The notes beneath the pieces were generated by a model. It did not search any database. It saw only the letters and a program-made list of their open reading frames with translations, and was not told the origin of the DNA. 64,000 bases of DNA from Sporolactobacillus shoreicorticis. Its GTDB lineage: Bacteria > Bacillota > Bacilli > Bacillales > Sporolactobacillaceae. This document shows, piece after piece, positions 15,268-24,979 of this stretch; position 1 is the stretch's first letter; each line of letters opens with the position of its first letter. The stretch covers positions 1 to 64,000 of the forward strand of contig NZ_JAMXWM010000003.1 in NCBI RefSeq assembly GCF_024125445.1, given 5' to 3'. The translations under genes were made by a program, and so were the position numbers.

Positions 15268-16038
15268 TTATAATAATGTTTTTTCTTCATTAATTATTTT
15301 TTCATTTAAATGATCGAAACGATCAGCCTTTATAAGTGCTGCTTTTGCGTCCCGAACAACATGTACAAGATCAACACCTTGCTGCAATGCAGCAAAGACA
15401 CAGCCGCAATAGCACTGTCGATAAACATCATATTCCCTGCACATCTCAACCGATCGCTGATAGCCGCCGCGCTTTTTGAAATCAGCGGGAAGATAAGGAA
15501 AGTCGTCGGTTTTCTGAAGCATAAGCCCGATGCGGTTAACCACCTGGCTGTTCTTATGCGGGCTGATTGTCAGGACCGTTGAAAAATAATCATAGCCTAA
15601 TTCTTTTGCCTTTTTCGCCGCAAGATCCAGACGCATTTCAAAACAGACACTGCAGCGCCTGCCGCACTCCGGCTCTTTTTCCAAGCCTTTAACCTTGGCA
15701 AAATAATCAAGTGGCCGATATGGCGCAGAGAGAAACTGCACATGATTTCCGGTCTGTTTATTAAAATCACGAATAAATTTCTCTTGAACATATTTCCGAC
15801 GTTCATACTCTGCTCTTGGATGAATATTTGAATTAGTATAATAGATGGTTACATCCGCACTTTTTGAAAGAAATTCAAGCACATAAGTGCTACACGGAGC
15901 GCAGCAGCTGTGAATGAGCAGTTTCGGACGAACGCCTTCCTTTTTCCATGAATCAATCATTTTCAATAAAACATGGTCATAGTTGATTTTCTGGGTAGGC
16001 GACAATTTGCTTAATATTTCTTCCGCATTAATCAACAT
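15268..16038 (-). CDS. queH: Epoxyqueuosine reductase QueH
   Basis: A 256-residue QueH (former DUF208). Diagnostic motifs are LLIHSCCAPCSTYVLEFL near residue 40, with the vicinal Cys pair, ECGRRCSVCFEMRLDLAA in the middle, LTISPHKNSQVVNRIG, and CREYDVYRQCYCGCVFA near residue 205. The Cys residues hold a 4Fe-4S cluster and a second metal site. The enzyme reduces epoxyqueuosine to queuosine in tRNA, the last step of queuosine synthesis. ATG 16038 fits AGAGG spacing. The gene is alone, with its own terminator; no other queuosine gene is in the window. Confidence 0.95.
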   Translation of the reverse strand: MLINAEEILSKLSPTQKINYDHVLLKMIDSWKKEGVRPKLLIHSCCAPCSTYVLEFLSKSADVTIYYTNSNIHPRAEYERRKYVQEKFIRDFNKQTGNHVQFLSAPYRPLDYFAKVKGLEKEPECGRRCSVCFEMRLDLAAKKAKELGYDYFSTVLTISPHKNSQVVNRIGLMLQKTDDFPYLPADFKKRGGYQRSVEMCREYDVYRQCYCGCVFAALQQGVDLVHVVRDAKAALIKADRFDHLNEKIINEEKTLL

Positions 16039-16113
16039 CACATTACCTCTTTAATGGACATTTGTTTTCTTTGATTGTACCAAGCTTCATTGCTTCAATC
16101 AAACAGGCAGAGT

Positions 16114-16215
16114 TTACCAGAACGCAATCATCAGGCTGATGACGATCACCCAAAAGGGTATGCAGATCACCATTGCCCATAAAGCGCCTTTAAAAAAATT
16201 GTCCTCCATGTCCAT
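16114..16215 (-). CDS. 33-residue membrane peptide
   Basis: ATG 16215 to TAA 16114 encodes MDMEDNFFKGALWAMVICIP followed by a second hydrophobic run ending in IAFW. It is a single membrane helix after an acidic N-terminus. GAGGTG stands just before the ATG; a second ATG two codons later would be better spaced. Short DNFFKG-type membrane peptides occur widely in Bacillales, but I know no function. It lies upstream of queH in the same direction. The remaining 16216-16540 stretch shows no gene. Confidence 0.5.
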   Translation of the reverse strand: MDMEDNFFKGALWAMVICIPFWVIVISLMIAFW

Positions 16216-16540
16216 CACCTCATTAGCCGAATCAGATTTTTCCTTTATCGGCAGTATGTCCGTAACGGTGGCATGGAATACAGCTTAACCCATTTTAATC
16301 AACAGATGTAATGAAAACTTTACAAACGTCGTCCCAGCCTTAATTTTTCTTATACGTGCATCGATACCTTTGTACTTCCTTTTGTACAAAAAAGGCGAAT
16401 CGGCTCGTTCATTTCCCCATTCAAAAGACTTGAACCAACATAATATGTATTATCAGGCAAAAAGGTTAAGATGTCTGATAACCGCCATATGAGTGCCCCT
16501 CCTCATCACTCCCTAAACGCAGCGGTGTCGCTTCTGCGAC

Positions 16541-16576
16541 AAAAAGAGAGCCGGACTGGATATCCGGCTCTCTTTT
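16541..16576 (-). terminator. Terminator of yfcE
   Basis: AAAGAGAGCCGGA pairs with TCCGGCTCTCTTT around a short loop, 14 bases after the yfcE stop; T-rich on both strands. Confidence 0.85.
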
Positions 16577-16589
16577 CGATTCAACATCT

Positions 16590-17111
16590 TTATTTTTCCA
16601 GCTCAAACGACTTGGAAAATGCCGCTACTGGCTCACTGTCAAAAGTATGATAGGTGACTTGAGCCATCTTTTGTTTCGGATCATAATCAAAAATGACAAA
16701 CGTTCCTTCCCGATAATTACGCGGAAGTCGCAAACTCCCGGGATTAATCACAATCATGCCGTCCTTCTGAAAGGTACCGGCAAAATGTGTGTGTCCAAAA
16801 CAGACAACATTCGCCTTTGCTTCGAGGCCACGGTAGCATAATCGCGCAGGCGACTGACGCACGCCAAGCAAGTGCCCATGGGCGACAAGAAAGGTCAACC
16901 CACCAATCTTTTCCACACACTCATTAGGATAAGCGCCCGGATAATCACAATTTCCTTCAACTGCTGCAAAGCCTTCCATTTCCGAGCAATCCGGCTGCAA
17001 TTCAGAGTCGCCGCAATGGATCATAAAATCAACCTGGTTTGCATAGCGCTGCTTCAGATCTGCCAATTCATGGGTAAAACCGTGCGTATCGCTGACTATC
17101 AAGCCTTTCAT
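16590..17111 (-). CDS. ysnB: YfcE-type metallophosphoesterase
   Basis: A 173-residue calcineurin-like phosphodiesterase. Metal ligands appear in order: LIVSDTHG (residues 4-11), HCGDSE (32-37), VEGNCDYP (52-59), VAHGHLLG (78-85) and CFGHTHFAG (107-115), ending NPGSLRLPRNY. The family hydrolyses phosphodiesters with Mn or other divalent metals; the physiological substrate is unsettled. Its ATG overlaps the rdgB stop by 4 bases (ATGA), and it ends the gerM-side cluster rph-rdgB-yfcE, matching B. subtilis rph-ysnA-ysnB. A terminator follows. Confidence 0.93.
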   Translation of the reverse strand: MKGLIVSDTHGFTHELADLKQRYANQVDFMIHCGDSELQPDCSEMEGFAAVEGNCDYPGAYPNECVEKIGGLTFLVAHGHLLGVRQSPARLCYRGLEAKANVVCFGHTHFAGTFQKDGMIVINPGSLRLPRNYREGTFVIFDYDPKQKMAQVTYHTFDSEPVAAFSKSFELEK

Positions 17112-17713
17112 TCAGCATCACCAACCCAGCTTGCCCATTTTTCCTGCAATTGCTTCAACGCGCGGGCACGGTGACTGATTTTGTTCTTCTCATCATCGCC
17201 CATTTGTGCAAAGGTCAATTGCCGGTCCGGAATCAGGAATAGCGGATCATAACCGAATCCATCCGTGCCGCGCCGCTCCATCGTAATGAATCCGTCACAA
17301 CGGCCTTCGGCAAAGTGTGTTGGTTGACCCGGCTTGCTGATTGCGAGCACGCAAATAAAATGTGCTGTCCGCTCGCTTTCAGGCACTTCTGCAAGCTTTT
17401 CTAGCAGAAGATCAATATTATGCTCGCTGTTTTTATCAGATCCCGCATAACGTGCGGAAAAAATCCCCGGTTCGCCGTTTAGTGCATCGACGCACAACCC
17501 TGAATCATCTGCCAGGGTAATCATACCGGTTTCGTTAGACAATGCTTCTGCTTTTAATGCGGCATTCTCACGGAATGTTGTTCCGGTCTCCGGCACATCT
17601 GCATGAATATCCATTTCTTTTAAAGAAAAAACGTCGGCACCGAAACCTGTGAGCAGTGCTTTGAATTCTTTTATTTTTCCAAGATTATTTGAAGCAATCA
17701 GCACATTAGTCAC
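17108..17713 (-). CDS. rdgB: XTP/dITP pyrophosphatase (RdgB/HAM1)
   Basis: A 201-residue NTPase of the Maf/HAM1 fold: [18 protein letters not shown] at the start, [40 protein letters not shown] with the catalytic Asp pair, [38 protein letters not shown] and [11 protein letters not shown]. It removes XTP, ITP and dITP from the nucleotide pool. It overlaps rph by 4 bases upstream and yfcE by 4 bases downstream, so the three are coupled. Corresponds to ysnA in B. subtilis. Confidence 0.96.
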   Translation of the reverse strand: MTNVLIASNNLGKIKEFKALLTGFGADVFSLKEMDIHADVPETGTTFRENAALKAEALSNETGMITLADDSGLCVDALNGEPGIFSARYAGSDKNSEHNIDLLLEKLAEVPESERTAHFICVLAISKPGQPTHFAEGRCDGFITMERRGTDGFGYDPLFLIPDRQLTFAQMGDDEKNKISHRARALKQLQEKWASWVGDAE

Positions 17714-18462
17714 TTATTTGTTCCCACCTTTTGCTCAATAACTAAATCGCCAAGAATGGATTTTTCTGCTTCAATCAGTTCATGGATTCCTTTTTTTGCA
17801 AGAGAGAGCAACCTTGCCAAATCCTCTTCACTGAATGTCGCTTCCTCACCGGTTCCTTGAATTTCAATAAATTCATCACGACCGTTCATGACAATGTTCA
17901 TATCAACATTGGTGGTTGAGTCCTCTTTATAGCAAAGGTCCAATAGTGGACCATAGATTGGATGTATACCTACCGATGTTGCTGCCAGATAGGATCCGAT
18001 CGGCATACGGTTGATTTGTTTCTTTTTAAGCGCATGCTTAAATGCCAGCACAGACGCAACAAAGGCACCTGTAATCGATGCAGTACGTGTACCTCCGTCC
18101 GCCTGAATGACATCGCAATCAATCCACAGGGTACGTTCACCCATCGCTTCCAGATCGACAACGGAACGCAGCGAACGTCCAATCAGGCGCTGAATTTCCA
18201 TCGTTCTGCCGGTCACCTTTCCTTTAGTCGATTCACGCATATTGCGCTCCGGTGTAGCACGCGGAAGCATCGCATATTCTGCTGTGACCCAACCTTTTTT
18301 ATGCCCGCGCAAAAAAGGAGGCACACGATCTTCGATGCTTGCATTGCAAATCACCTTTGTTTTGCCCACTGAAATAAGTACCGAACCTTCCGGATGAATA
18401 ATAAAATCTGGCTGTATTTGAATAGACCTTAGTTCGTCGCTTGCTCTGCCGTCTGGTCTCAT
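17710..18462 (-). CDS. rph: Ribonuclease PH
   Basis: A 250-residue phosphorolytic 3'-5' exoribonuclease that trims tRNA 3' ends. The start [20 protein letters not shown] is the usual N-terminus, so ATG 18462 is chosen over the longer frame reaching 18597. Motifs include [54 protein letters not shown]-like ([18 protein letters not shown]), [18 protein letters not shown] and [20 protein letters not shown]. The gerM - rph - rdgB - yfcE order matches B. subtilis. A short terminator separates it from gerM. Confidence 0.96.
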   Translation of the reverse strand: MRPDGRASDELRSIQIQPDFIIHPEGSVLISVGKTKVICNASIEDRVPPFLRGHKKGWVTAEYAMLPRATPERNMRESTKGKVTGRTMEIQRLIGRSLRSVVDLEAMGERTLWIDCDVIQADGGTRTASITGAFVASVLAFKHALKKKQINRMPIGSYLAATSVGIHPIYGPLLDLCYKEDSTTNVDMNIVMNGRDEFIEIQGTGEEATFSEEDLARLLSLAKKGIHELIEAEKSILGDLVIEQKVGTNK

Positions 18463-18630
18463 TGTTTCAATTGCCCCCGTGTTCCATTTATTAGGTTTTC
18501 TTTTTTTTAAATAAGCGGCATTGTTAAAAAGTTTCGTTGACCGCACTATTTTTATTGCCTCATTCGCCGATTCATCAAATCGGCGCAAATGAGGCAATAA
18601 ACAACATCATCCTTTAACAACACCAAGGAT

Positions 18631-18662
18631 CAAAAAGAAGAGAAGCCCTGTTTGCTTCTCTT
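18631..18662 (-). terminator. Terminator after gerM
   Basis: AAGAGAAGC pairs with GCTTCTCTT around a 7-base loop, with T-rich sequence after it on the minus strand. Confidence 0.8.
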
Positions 18663-18688
18663 ACTATACCATATTTTCTTTAATAAAA

Positions 18689-19708
18689 TTACAGACCGGT
18701 TGCATCAACCCATTCGCGTGAAACTGCTCCGGATAATGTTTTTCCGGATTCCAACGTCATCTTTGTCGAATTTCCCACTTGGATCGACACCTTTTGAATT
18801 GCCGGATCGCCGGTAAGTGTAAGAACAAGACTGCGAATGACTTGATCATTGATTGTCCTCGCCTTTTTATTATCATAAATGGCACTGTTAAAATGGAGAA
18901 ATACGGTTCCATTCTTTATTCGCGGTTTTTGAGTCAACTGAATATCAGGATTCATCGGTGAAATGAGTGCCCCTGCCGCCGGTTCGTGAATGAGTGCATT
19001 GACGAGGCCGGTGACGCGATCCGAACCGACAGTACCGCGAACAGTGACCGGAACATCATAGGTTTTCCCTTTGTTGGCAGCCATATAATATACAGTAAGC
19101 GGCTCACTGCCACTGACATCGGCTACATCACCAGTGACCTGATTAATCCCATCCGCGCGCGTAAGTCCTCTGCCCACTTCATTTTTAGTTGACGGCCATG
19201 TATCCAGTGCTTTGCCGTTAACTGTGATTGTCACCGATTTTATTGCCGGAAATTGAGTGAGTGTCCAGACAATCGATTGAACGGCTTGTCTCTGATTCGC
19301 AGCAGGTATGTCAAGCAGATCCTTGGAAAAATCAGCCGTTGCATTGCCCCGCTGGTCAGTAGACACATGCTTTACTTCCGTTCCCGAGGGCAGCGTTGCC
19401 TGAAATCCGTTTGGCAACAGGTTGGAGATCGGTCCGTCAGCAACCAAATAGTTTAATACCTGCTTTGTCACCGCATTACTTTTCGGCAAACCGATCATCT
19501 GCGGAACAACAAAACCATTGGCATCTGTTAAATACAAGACCCTTTCAGTAAATTGCTGACGCGTACTGGTTTTGGCCAAATCGGACTTGCTGTTTACATA
19601 CTTAACACTGTCTGGTTCGCGATCTGCCATATTGCCGCAGCCTGCAAGTAGCGTCATCGATAATGCAAGACAAGCACCGGCCAAAATGAATGATGTTCGA
19701 CGATACAT
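18689..19708 (-). CDS. gerM: Spore germination/sporulation lipoprotein GerM
   Basis: A 339-residue lipoprotein. ATG 19708 follows GAGGAGGG; a signal peptide (RRTSFILAGACLALSMTLLA) ends in lipobox LLAGC with Cys at about residue 24. Two GerMN domains follow: one around YLTDANGFVVPQMIGLP to KSVTITVNGKALDTWP, and the second around YYMAANKGKTYDVPVTVRG to IQKVSIQVGN. GerM helps the forespore-mother cell channel (SpoIIQ-SpoIIIAH assembly) and spore cortex in B. subtilis. It lies upstream of rph in the same order as B. subtilis. Confidence 0.93.
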   Translation of the reverse strand: MYRRTSFILAGACLALSMTLLAGCGNMADREPDSVKYVNSKSDLAKTSTRQQFTERVLYLTDANGFVVPQMIGLPKSNAVTKQVLNYLVADGPISNLLPNGFQATLPSGTEVKHVSTDQRGNATADFSKDLLDIPAANQRQAVQSIVWTLTQFPAIKSVTITVNGKALDTWPSTKNEVGRGLTRADGINQVTGDVADVSGSEPLTVYYMAANKGKTYDVPVTVRGTVGSDRVTGLVNALIHEPAAGALISPMNPDIQLTQKPRIKNGTVFLHFNSAIYDNKKARTINDQVIRSLVLTLTGDPAIQKVSIQVGNSTKMTLESGKTLSGAVSREWVDATGL

Positions 19709-19908
19709 AACGTACCCTCCTCGTAAATCTCTATGGGTTGTACTAACATGTATACGAGCCATCTATTCGAATAGACCTTTGATTTTTGAAAAGCTGATTT
19801 TCTTTGTTGTGAAGCAAAGTTTTACTTTCATTTTTTATAACAATAAGAAAATTATGCCAAATCATGATATACTTTTATATATTCGATCAATAATGGTTAC
19901 ATACCTGT

Positions 19909-21300
19909 TTGTATCACGTGGGGGTGATTTCACTGATCCTTTTTAAAAGAAAGCAGCACAAAGAAAGTGATTTACAAAACTCTTCAAGCAGTCAAAATTC
20001 AATGGGAAAAATACAAGTGGCCGCTGATCAGCTGAAGGGGGTTGTCGAGCAGTTGAAACTTGCGGCGGAGGCTTTAAATGAATCTTCCCGTTCGAGCCAA
20101 ACCAGTGTTTCAGAATTCAAACACCATACAACGCGCACTGCTGAGAGCGCAGCGCAGGTTAATGAACAAATGCACATCATTCAAAACTCCGCACAAACAA
20201 TACTCTCAATTGTGAACAACGTTCAAGCAGACAACGAGCTGGCTTACCAGGATCTGAGTTCTTCTTTAGAGGCGATCAGTGGATTAGAAAAAACGATGTC
20301 GGGCATCTTAGACGGTCATCGAGAACTTATGAGCCAAATGAATGAACTTGTTGTCCAATCAAGAAAGATTGACCAAGTCTTTCAATTAATCGGTTCCATT
20401 TCCGAAGAAACCAATATTCTTTCGCTTAACGCTGCCATTGAGGCAGCCCGAGCAGGCGAAGCAGGAGAAGGATTCGCTGTTGTCGCTTCGGAAATTCGCA
20501 AACTTTCCGGCGAGACGCAGCGAGCAGTGCAGGATACAAAAGAGACGACACAATTGATCCAAAAAGAAATCAATCGATCGACTGAGCGCGTCAGTCAGGA
20601 AACAGCTGAAATTGACAAAGGAGCTGAAAAATTGCAGCAAATTGTCGCAACCATAAGCGCCTTTAAAGAAAAATTGGAAACGATCATGCTCGGCAGCAAG
20701 GAATCTGCGACTTCTGTAAATGAACAAACAGGAAGCATTTCTACAATTTCTGATTTAATTGATCAGATCTCAGCAATGACTCAGACAAATCAGGCGCTGG
20801 CAGAAACGGTTGAACAGGACGTGACGCACCAGTTCAATAGCATTGATCAAATGCTTGCGTTGAATAAACAGCTGATTATTACTTCAAATGAACTTCAGAA
20901 TTCGATTCAACAGGATGAACGTATGACCATTCAGGTAAACGCCAAGCAGTTGACATCAATGCAGCAGGCAATTCTGCAATTTAACGAAGAACATCCGCTC
21001 GCACCAATCGAACCAGATCGCCATATGCGAATTCTGAAAGAGCTGAAAAAAAGGTGCGACGGTCTCGAAGCGATCTGGTCAAATGGTCCGGACGGATCGT
21101 TTATTTTCTCGGAACCCGAAGCTGCACTTGCAAATGCCGGCGCAAGAGCGTGGTTTGCGGAAGCGATGAAGGGGGCACCCTATGTGTCCAAGCCTTACTA
21201 TTCTGCAATTACGAAGCAGCCCTGCGTCACACTTTCCTTTCCAATTTTCCAATCCAGGCAAGTAATCGGCGTGTTCGGTGCAGATTTAACAGTCAAATGA
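19909..21300 (+). CDS. Soluble methyl-accepting chemotaxis protein, C-terminal sensor
   Basis: A protein of up to 463 residues without membrane helices. The MCP signalling hairpin tip is clear at about residues 165-190 ([20 protein letters not shown] then [19 protein letters not shown]), within a long coiled coil. After about residue 345 comes a C-terminal sensor resembling half of a dCache/PDC domain ([57 protein letters not shown]). Domain order is reversed from membrane receptors. The start is uncertain: GTG or TTG codons near 19909-19930, with GGGGGTG nearby. It would signal to CheA from the cytoplasm. Confidence 0.88.
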   Translation: MYHVGVISLILFKRKQHKESDLQNSSSSQNSMGKIQVAADQLKGVVEQLKLAAEALNESSRSSQTSVSEFKHHTTRTAESAAQVNEQMHIIQNSAQTILSIVNNVQADNELAYQDLSSSLEAISGLEKTMSGILDGHRELMSQMNELVVQSRKIDQVFQLIGSISEETNILSLNAAIEAARAGEAGEGFAVVASEIRKLSGETQRAVQDTKETTQLIQKEINRSTERVSQETAEIDKGAEKLQQIVATISAFKEKLETIMLGSKESATSVNEQTGSISTISDLIDQISAMTQTNQALAETVEQDVTHQFNSIDQMLALNKQLIITSNELQNSIQQDERMTIQVNAKQLTSMQQAILQFNEEHPLAPIEPDRHMRILKELKKRCDGLEAIWSNGPDGSFIFSEPEAALANAGARAWFAEAMKGAPYVSKPYYSAITKQPCVTLSFPIFQSRQVIGVFGADLTVK

Positions 21301-21314
21301 ATGATTGCACAAAG

Positions 21315-21352
21315 AAAAGTCCGAACAGATGCACAGCTTGTTCGGACTTTTC
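21315..21352 (+). terminator. Bidirectional terminator
   Basis: AAAAGTCCGAACA pairs with TGTTCGGACTTTT between the chemoreceptor and the convergent glycosyltransferase. Confidence 0.88.
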
Positions 21353-21369
21353 TTTACCTTTGATCATGG

Positions 21370-22344
21370 TCAGCCATGCTTGACACTGGATATGGTGCGT
21401 ACCCGTTTGACAGCACCGAATCCTTTGGCTTCTTTGATAATGTACAGTGGACGATCTTTCGTTTCATCATAAATTCTACCAATGTACTCTCCGATCACAC
21501 CTAGAATGAACAAAGTGAATCCGCTGAACAAAAGCTGAATGACGATGAGCGATGTCCATCCTGGAACGGTATTGGACGTGAACAGCTTCAACGAAAGGGC
21601 GACAACCATGTAAACAAAGCCTGCCAAAGAAAGTAAAGCACCACCGTAAGTTGCCAGTTTCAACGGTTTGTAAGAGAAGGAGGTCAGTCCGTCAATAGAC
21701 AGCTTCAGCATCTTTTTCAACGGATACTTGGTCTCTCCGGCAAATCGCTCATTACGAACATACTCAATTGCCGTCTGCTTAAATCCGATCCAGCTGACAA
21801 GCCCTCGTATAAACCGATTTTTCTCCGGTATGCGCTTCATTTCATCGCATACGCGCCGGTCAATTAAACGGAAGTCACCTGTATCAAGCGGAATGTCAAT
21901 ATCTGTTGACATTTTCAATGTTCGGTAGAAGAGCCTTGCGGTCAATTTTTTAAAATGGGTTTCACCTTTTCGTTCCACACGCTTGCCGTAAACAACATCA
22001 TAACCTTCCTCCCACTTCTCAATCATCTTCAAAATTAATTCAGGCGGGTCCTGAAGATCCGCATCAATAACAACGACCGCCTGGCCTGTCGCGTAATCCA
22101 TGCCCGCTGTGATTGCAATTTGATGTCCGAAATTACGTGAGAATTCAATGATTTTAACATTCGTATCACTCTTAGAAATATAACTAAGCATTTCCGAAGT
22201 CCGATCTCGGCTACCATCATTGACGAACAGCAGCTCATAGGCTTCAAAAGTCCGATCCATGACTGTTTTCAATCGCTTATAGGATTCGTAAATCACTTTT
22301 TCTTCATTAAATACTGGCACCACTATAGAATATTTAATTGTCAT
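21370..22344 (-). CDS. ykcC: GtrB/YkcC-like polyprenyl-phosphate glycosyltransferase (GT2)
   Basis: A 324-residue GT2 enzyme. The catalytic domain has YSIVVPVFNEEKVI, LLFVNDGSRDRTSEML, IEFSRNFGHQIAITAGMDYA and VVVIDADLQDPPELI (DAD metal site). Two C-terminal helices (about 230-255 and 265-292) anchor it in the membrane. It likely moves a sugar from a nucleotide onto undecaprenyl phosphate for use outside the cell. ATG 22344 has proper spacing from GAGGAGG; upstream ATGs do not. It lies 48 bases after the ykcB-like gene: the pair matches B. subtilis ykcB-ykcC, so the symbol is by analogy. Confidence 0.88.
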   Translation of the reverse strand: MTIKYSIVVPVFNEEKVIYESYKRLKTVMDRTFEAYELLFVNDGSRDRTSEMLSYISKSDTNVKIIEFSRNFGHQIAITAGMDYATGQAVVVIDADLQDPPELILKMIEKWEEGYDVVYGKRVERKGETHFKKLTARLFYRTLKMSTDIDIPLDTGDFRLIDRRVCDEMKRIPEKNRFIRGLVSWIGFKQTAIEYVRNERFAGETKYPLKKMLKLSIDGLTSFSYKPLKLATYGGALLSLAGFVYMVVALSLKLFTSNTVPGWTSLIVIQLLFSGFTLFILGVIGEYIGRIYDETKDRPLYIIKEAKGFGAVKRVRTISSVKHG

Positions 22345-22392
22345 GGTCATTACCTCCTCGTATATTTTCATGCCGAACTGACCATTTATTGT

Positions 22393-24570
22393 TTATTTAT
22401 TGTAGACATAGAGTGTCGATTGCCCTTCGGATCCGCTTTGACTGCTTGAATCCGAACTTGACCAGTCGCTGCTTTTTACTTTCGTACAGTTTTTCTTAAT
22501 CCAATTCGTAATCGATGAATTCTGTGCCCCGCCTCGATTTCCGGAAATCAGGAAGTATTTAATCTCTCCGGCCTTCACCATCTTTTCCAATTTGCTTACG
22601 GTTAATGCAGGATCACTGCCGCCGAATCCACCCATCGCCATAACTGCGTAATTTGTTTTCATCATGATTGAATATGCGGACTGGGCGCTTGGCACAGCAA
22701 GAATGAATTTTTCACCATTGTAATGCTTGCGCAGATAGTTGAGCAGTTTCGTGTTGACCTGCTCACCCATGCCTCCTTGTCTCATGCTTTTATTGAAGGT
22801 ACGGTTCGGCATTTGTTCGAATTGTTCTTGCGTTCCGTTTGAACCCTGTGAATTTCCGGCAGCACCAGATTCGTTGTTGACCGACGGAGCTTCTCCCGGA
22901 CTGCCGCCAGGGCCGTCTCCCGGAAATCCGTTCTCGTCTGACGACTGGTTTCCTGAACGCTGTTGGCCGCCCCCACCCATTGCACCCATTCCGGACTGTG
23001 TTGCGCTTGGACCGGCAATAGGTGTCGCACTGTTCGTCTGATTAAATGTTGACGGGAGTGTCCAATAAAGTGGAGCAAGCAGCATCAGCAGTAGGCTTGA
23101 TCCTGCGATGGCGCTTTGAACCTTCCATTCTGCCGTCCGCCAGACAACTCCGAATCCGATCGTCATTATAGCGGCTGCGATGAGTAACATCGTCCAAATG
23201 GTTCCGATACTGTTCTGGTAAAAAATAACCGCCTCAAAGAGTAGCGTCGCGCCAAAGGCGATCGGTAGAAGATAACCACGCCAGGAGCTCTTCGGATCAC
23301 TGAAATCACGCCACAGATAAGCAAATCCAATACCGACAAGCGCGGCAATCGGCGGTGCCATCAAGCTTAAATAATATTGATGGAAGAACCCGGCGATGCT
23401 GAAGAAGACCATTGCCGGCACAAGCCATGCAAGCCAGAAAATCGTAAAGCTGTGTTTTTCATCCAGCTTTCTGCGCCGAAGCCAGTCGGCAGCGATCGCA
23501 ATCACACTGAAAAGAACAAATGGAAGAAGCCAGCTTGCTTGTCCAGATAAGGATTTGGAGAACAAGCGAAACGGTCCGGCATTTCCTGTGCCAAACATGT
23601 TCCCCTGTCGTCCGCCTCCTCCTGTTCGACCGTTTGGTGTTCCGCCCATCTGGTTTTCAGAACTGTTTCCTCCTGAGGAAGATTTCACAGCCGGCGCGTT
23701 TTCAGACACAGTCGTTCCGCTTTGCGCTTTATTATTCTTGCCCATGCTTGGCATTGTGCCCGCTTTTTGACCCCCGCCGCCTTGCTGACCGGTCAGCCGT
23801 GATACGCCATTGTAGCCAAAGGCTAGCTCAAGAACCGAGTTGGTTTGGCTCCCCCCGACATAAGGCCGTTTACTGGCGGGAGTAAGATCAACAACGACCG
23901 CCCATGAAAGTGAAACGCCTGCCAGAACAACCGTTGCGGCGAGCAGGTGCAGCATCTTTTTCTTCCAGTTAATTTTCATTGCAATCCAGTAAAAAAGATA
24001 AACCGCAGGAACAATCATAAATGCCTCAAACATTTTTACATTAAATCCGATACCGATCATGGCAACACTCAGCAGCAACCAGCGAAACTGAGCCGTGGAT
24101 GCAGCTTTCAATACTGCCCATGCCGCAATAACCAAACAAAGAATCAGCGTGCTGTCCGTGTTGTTCGTTCGCGTCACGGCAATGAAAATTGGTGTGACCG
24201 ACATGATCATTCCTGAAATAAATGCGGGCAGTTTGCCGGCCCTGCGCTTCACCATCTGATATACAATCACCGTTGATACAATCGCTGCCGCGGCACCCGG
24301 AAGCAGAACACTGAAATTACTGAATCCGAACAGTTTTGCACTTATGGTCTGCAGCCAAAGGGCAACCGGAGGCTTATCAACCGTGATGAATCCGGCAGGA
24401 TCAAATGATGCATAGAAAAAGTTATGGAAGCTTTTCATCATACTCTTTACGGCTACTGTGTAATACTCATTCGTACTCGCTTTATTAAGCAGGAAAAAAT
24501 TCATAAATCCTGAAAAAAGAATGACACCGATTAAATAAAAATCAATCCGTTTCTTTTTAAATAAATTCAT
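22393..24570 (-). CDS. ykcB: YkcB/ArnT-like GT39-family mannosyltransferase-type membrane protein
   Basis: A 725-residue GT-C fold enzyme. Helices occupy residues 8-220 and 355-530. The first loop has SFDPAGFITVDKPPVALWLQ, the catalytic acidic region of the PMT/ArnT family. Two Gly/Gln/Asn-rich low-complexity segments interrupt it: about residues 265-345 and 540-620. A globular tail follows (KFILAVPSAQSAYSIMMKTN, GGFGGSDPALTVSKLEKMV). It probably transfers the lipid-linked sugar made by the next gene onto an extracellular acceptor. GAGGAGGAG precedes ATG 24570. The acceptor is not known to me. Confidence 0.87.
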   Translation of the reverse strand: MNLFKKKRIDFYLIGVILFSGFMNFFLLNKASTNEYYTVAVKSMMKSFHNFFYASFDPAGFITVDKPPVALWLQTISAKLFGFSNFSVLLPGAAAAIVSTVIVYQMVKRRAGKLPAFISGMIMSVTPIFIAVTRTNNTDSTLILCLVIAAWAVLKAASTAQFRWLLLSVAMIGIGFNVKMFEAFMIVPAVYLFYWIAMKINWKKKMLHLLAATVVLAGVSLSWAVVVDLTPASKRPYVGGSQTNSVLELAFGYNGVSRLTGQQGGGGQKAGTMPSMGKNNKAQSGTTVSENAPAVKSSSGGNSSENQMGGTPNGRTGGGGRQGNMFGTGNAGPFRLFSKSLSGQASWLLPFVLFSVIAIAADWLRRRKLDEKHSFTIFWLAWLVPAMVFFSIAGFFHQYYLSLMAPPIAALVGIGFAYLWRDFSDPKSSWRGYLLPIAFGATLLFEAVIFYQNSIGTIWTMLLIAAAIMTIGFGVVWRTAEWKVQSAIAGSSLLLMLLAPLYWTLPSTFNQTNSATPIAGPSATQSGMGAMGGGGQQRSGNQSSDENGFPGDGPGGSPGEAPSVNNESGAAGNSQGSNGTQEQFEQMPNRTFNKSMRQGGMGEQVNTKLLNYLRKHYNGEKFILAVPSAQSAYSIMMKTNYAVMAMGGFGGSDPALTVSKLEKMVKAGEIKYFLISGNRGGAQNSSITNWIKKNCTKVKSSDWSSSDSSSQSGSEGQSTLYVYNK

Positions 24571-24925
24571 CTTGAGCTCCTCCTCAGGTAACAATAAAGC
24601 TGGAATAAATCACCTATACTCGTCAGCATGGGCTTTTTGCTTAACATCATTATGCCAAGCCAATCTTAAAGAATGCTTAACTCAAATTATTTTTTATAAG
24701 CTGGGTTAAAAGATAATATAGTCTGTTACCATTTATTGAATCATTCGTGAGCAGACTAGGCTTTTCACGCCTTTCAGCCTTCACCTGTCTGATGAAACAG
24801 AATATGAACCTTGCTCTCACCTTCAAAATCATCAAGCTGGCAAGTGAGCCAGTAAAAAAACTACAGTTTAACATCGGCTTTTTATATAACTAAAACCATG
24901 TATTACGCGTATTTGCGAGTAAAAT
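24571..24925. other. Gene-free stretch with a repeated octamer
   Basis: The minus-strand octamer GTTAAGCA occurs twice, at 24638-24645 and 24674-24681, upstream of the ykcB-like gene. It could be a regulator site. A faint protein-like stretch (LDDFEGESKVHILFHQTGEG on the minus strand near 24775-24840) may be a gene scrap. I see nothing else. Confidence 0.25.
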
Positions 24926-24956
24926 GAAAAAAGATGCGGCAAACCCGCACCTTTTT
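24926..24956 (-). terminator. Terminator of lactate permease
   Basis: GGTGCGGG and CCGCATC form a stem with flanking A/T runs on the minus strand, 24 bases after the permease stop. Confidence 0.75.
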
Positions 24957-24979
24957 CAATAATTAAGTCTATATTCGGT

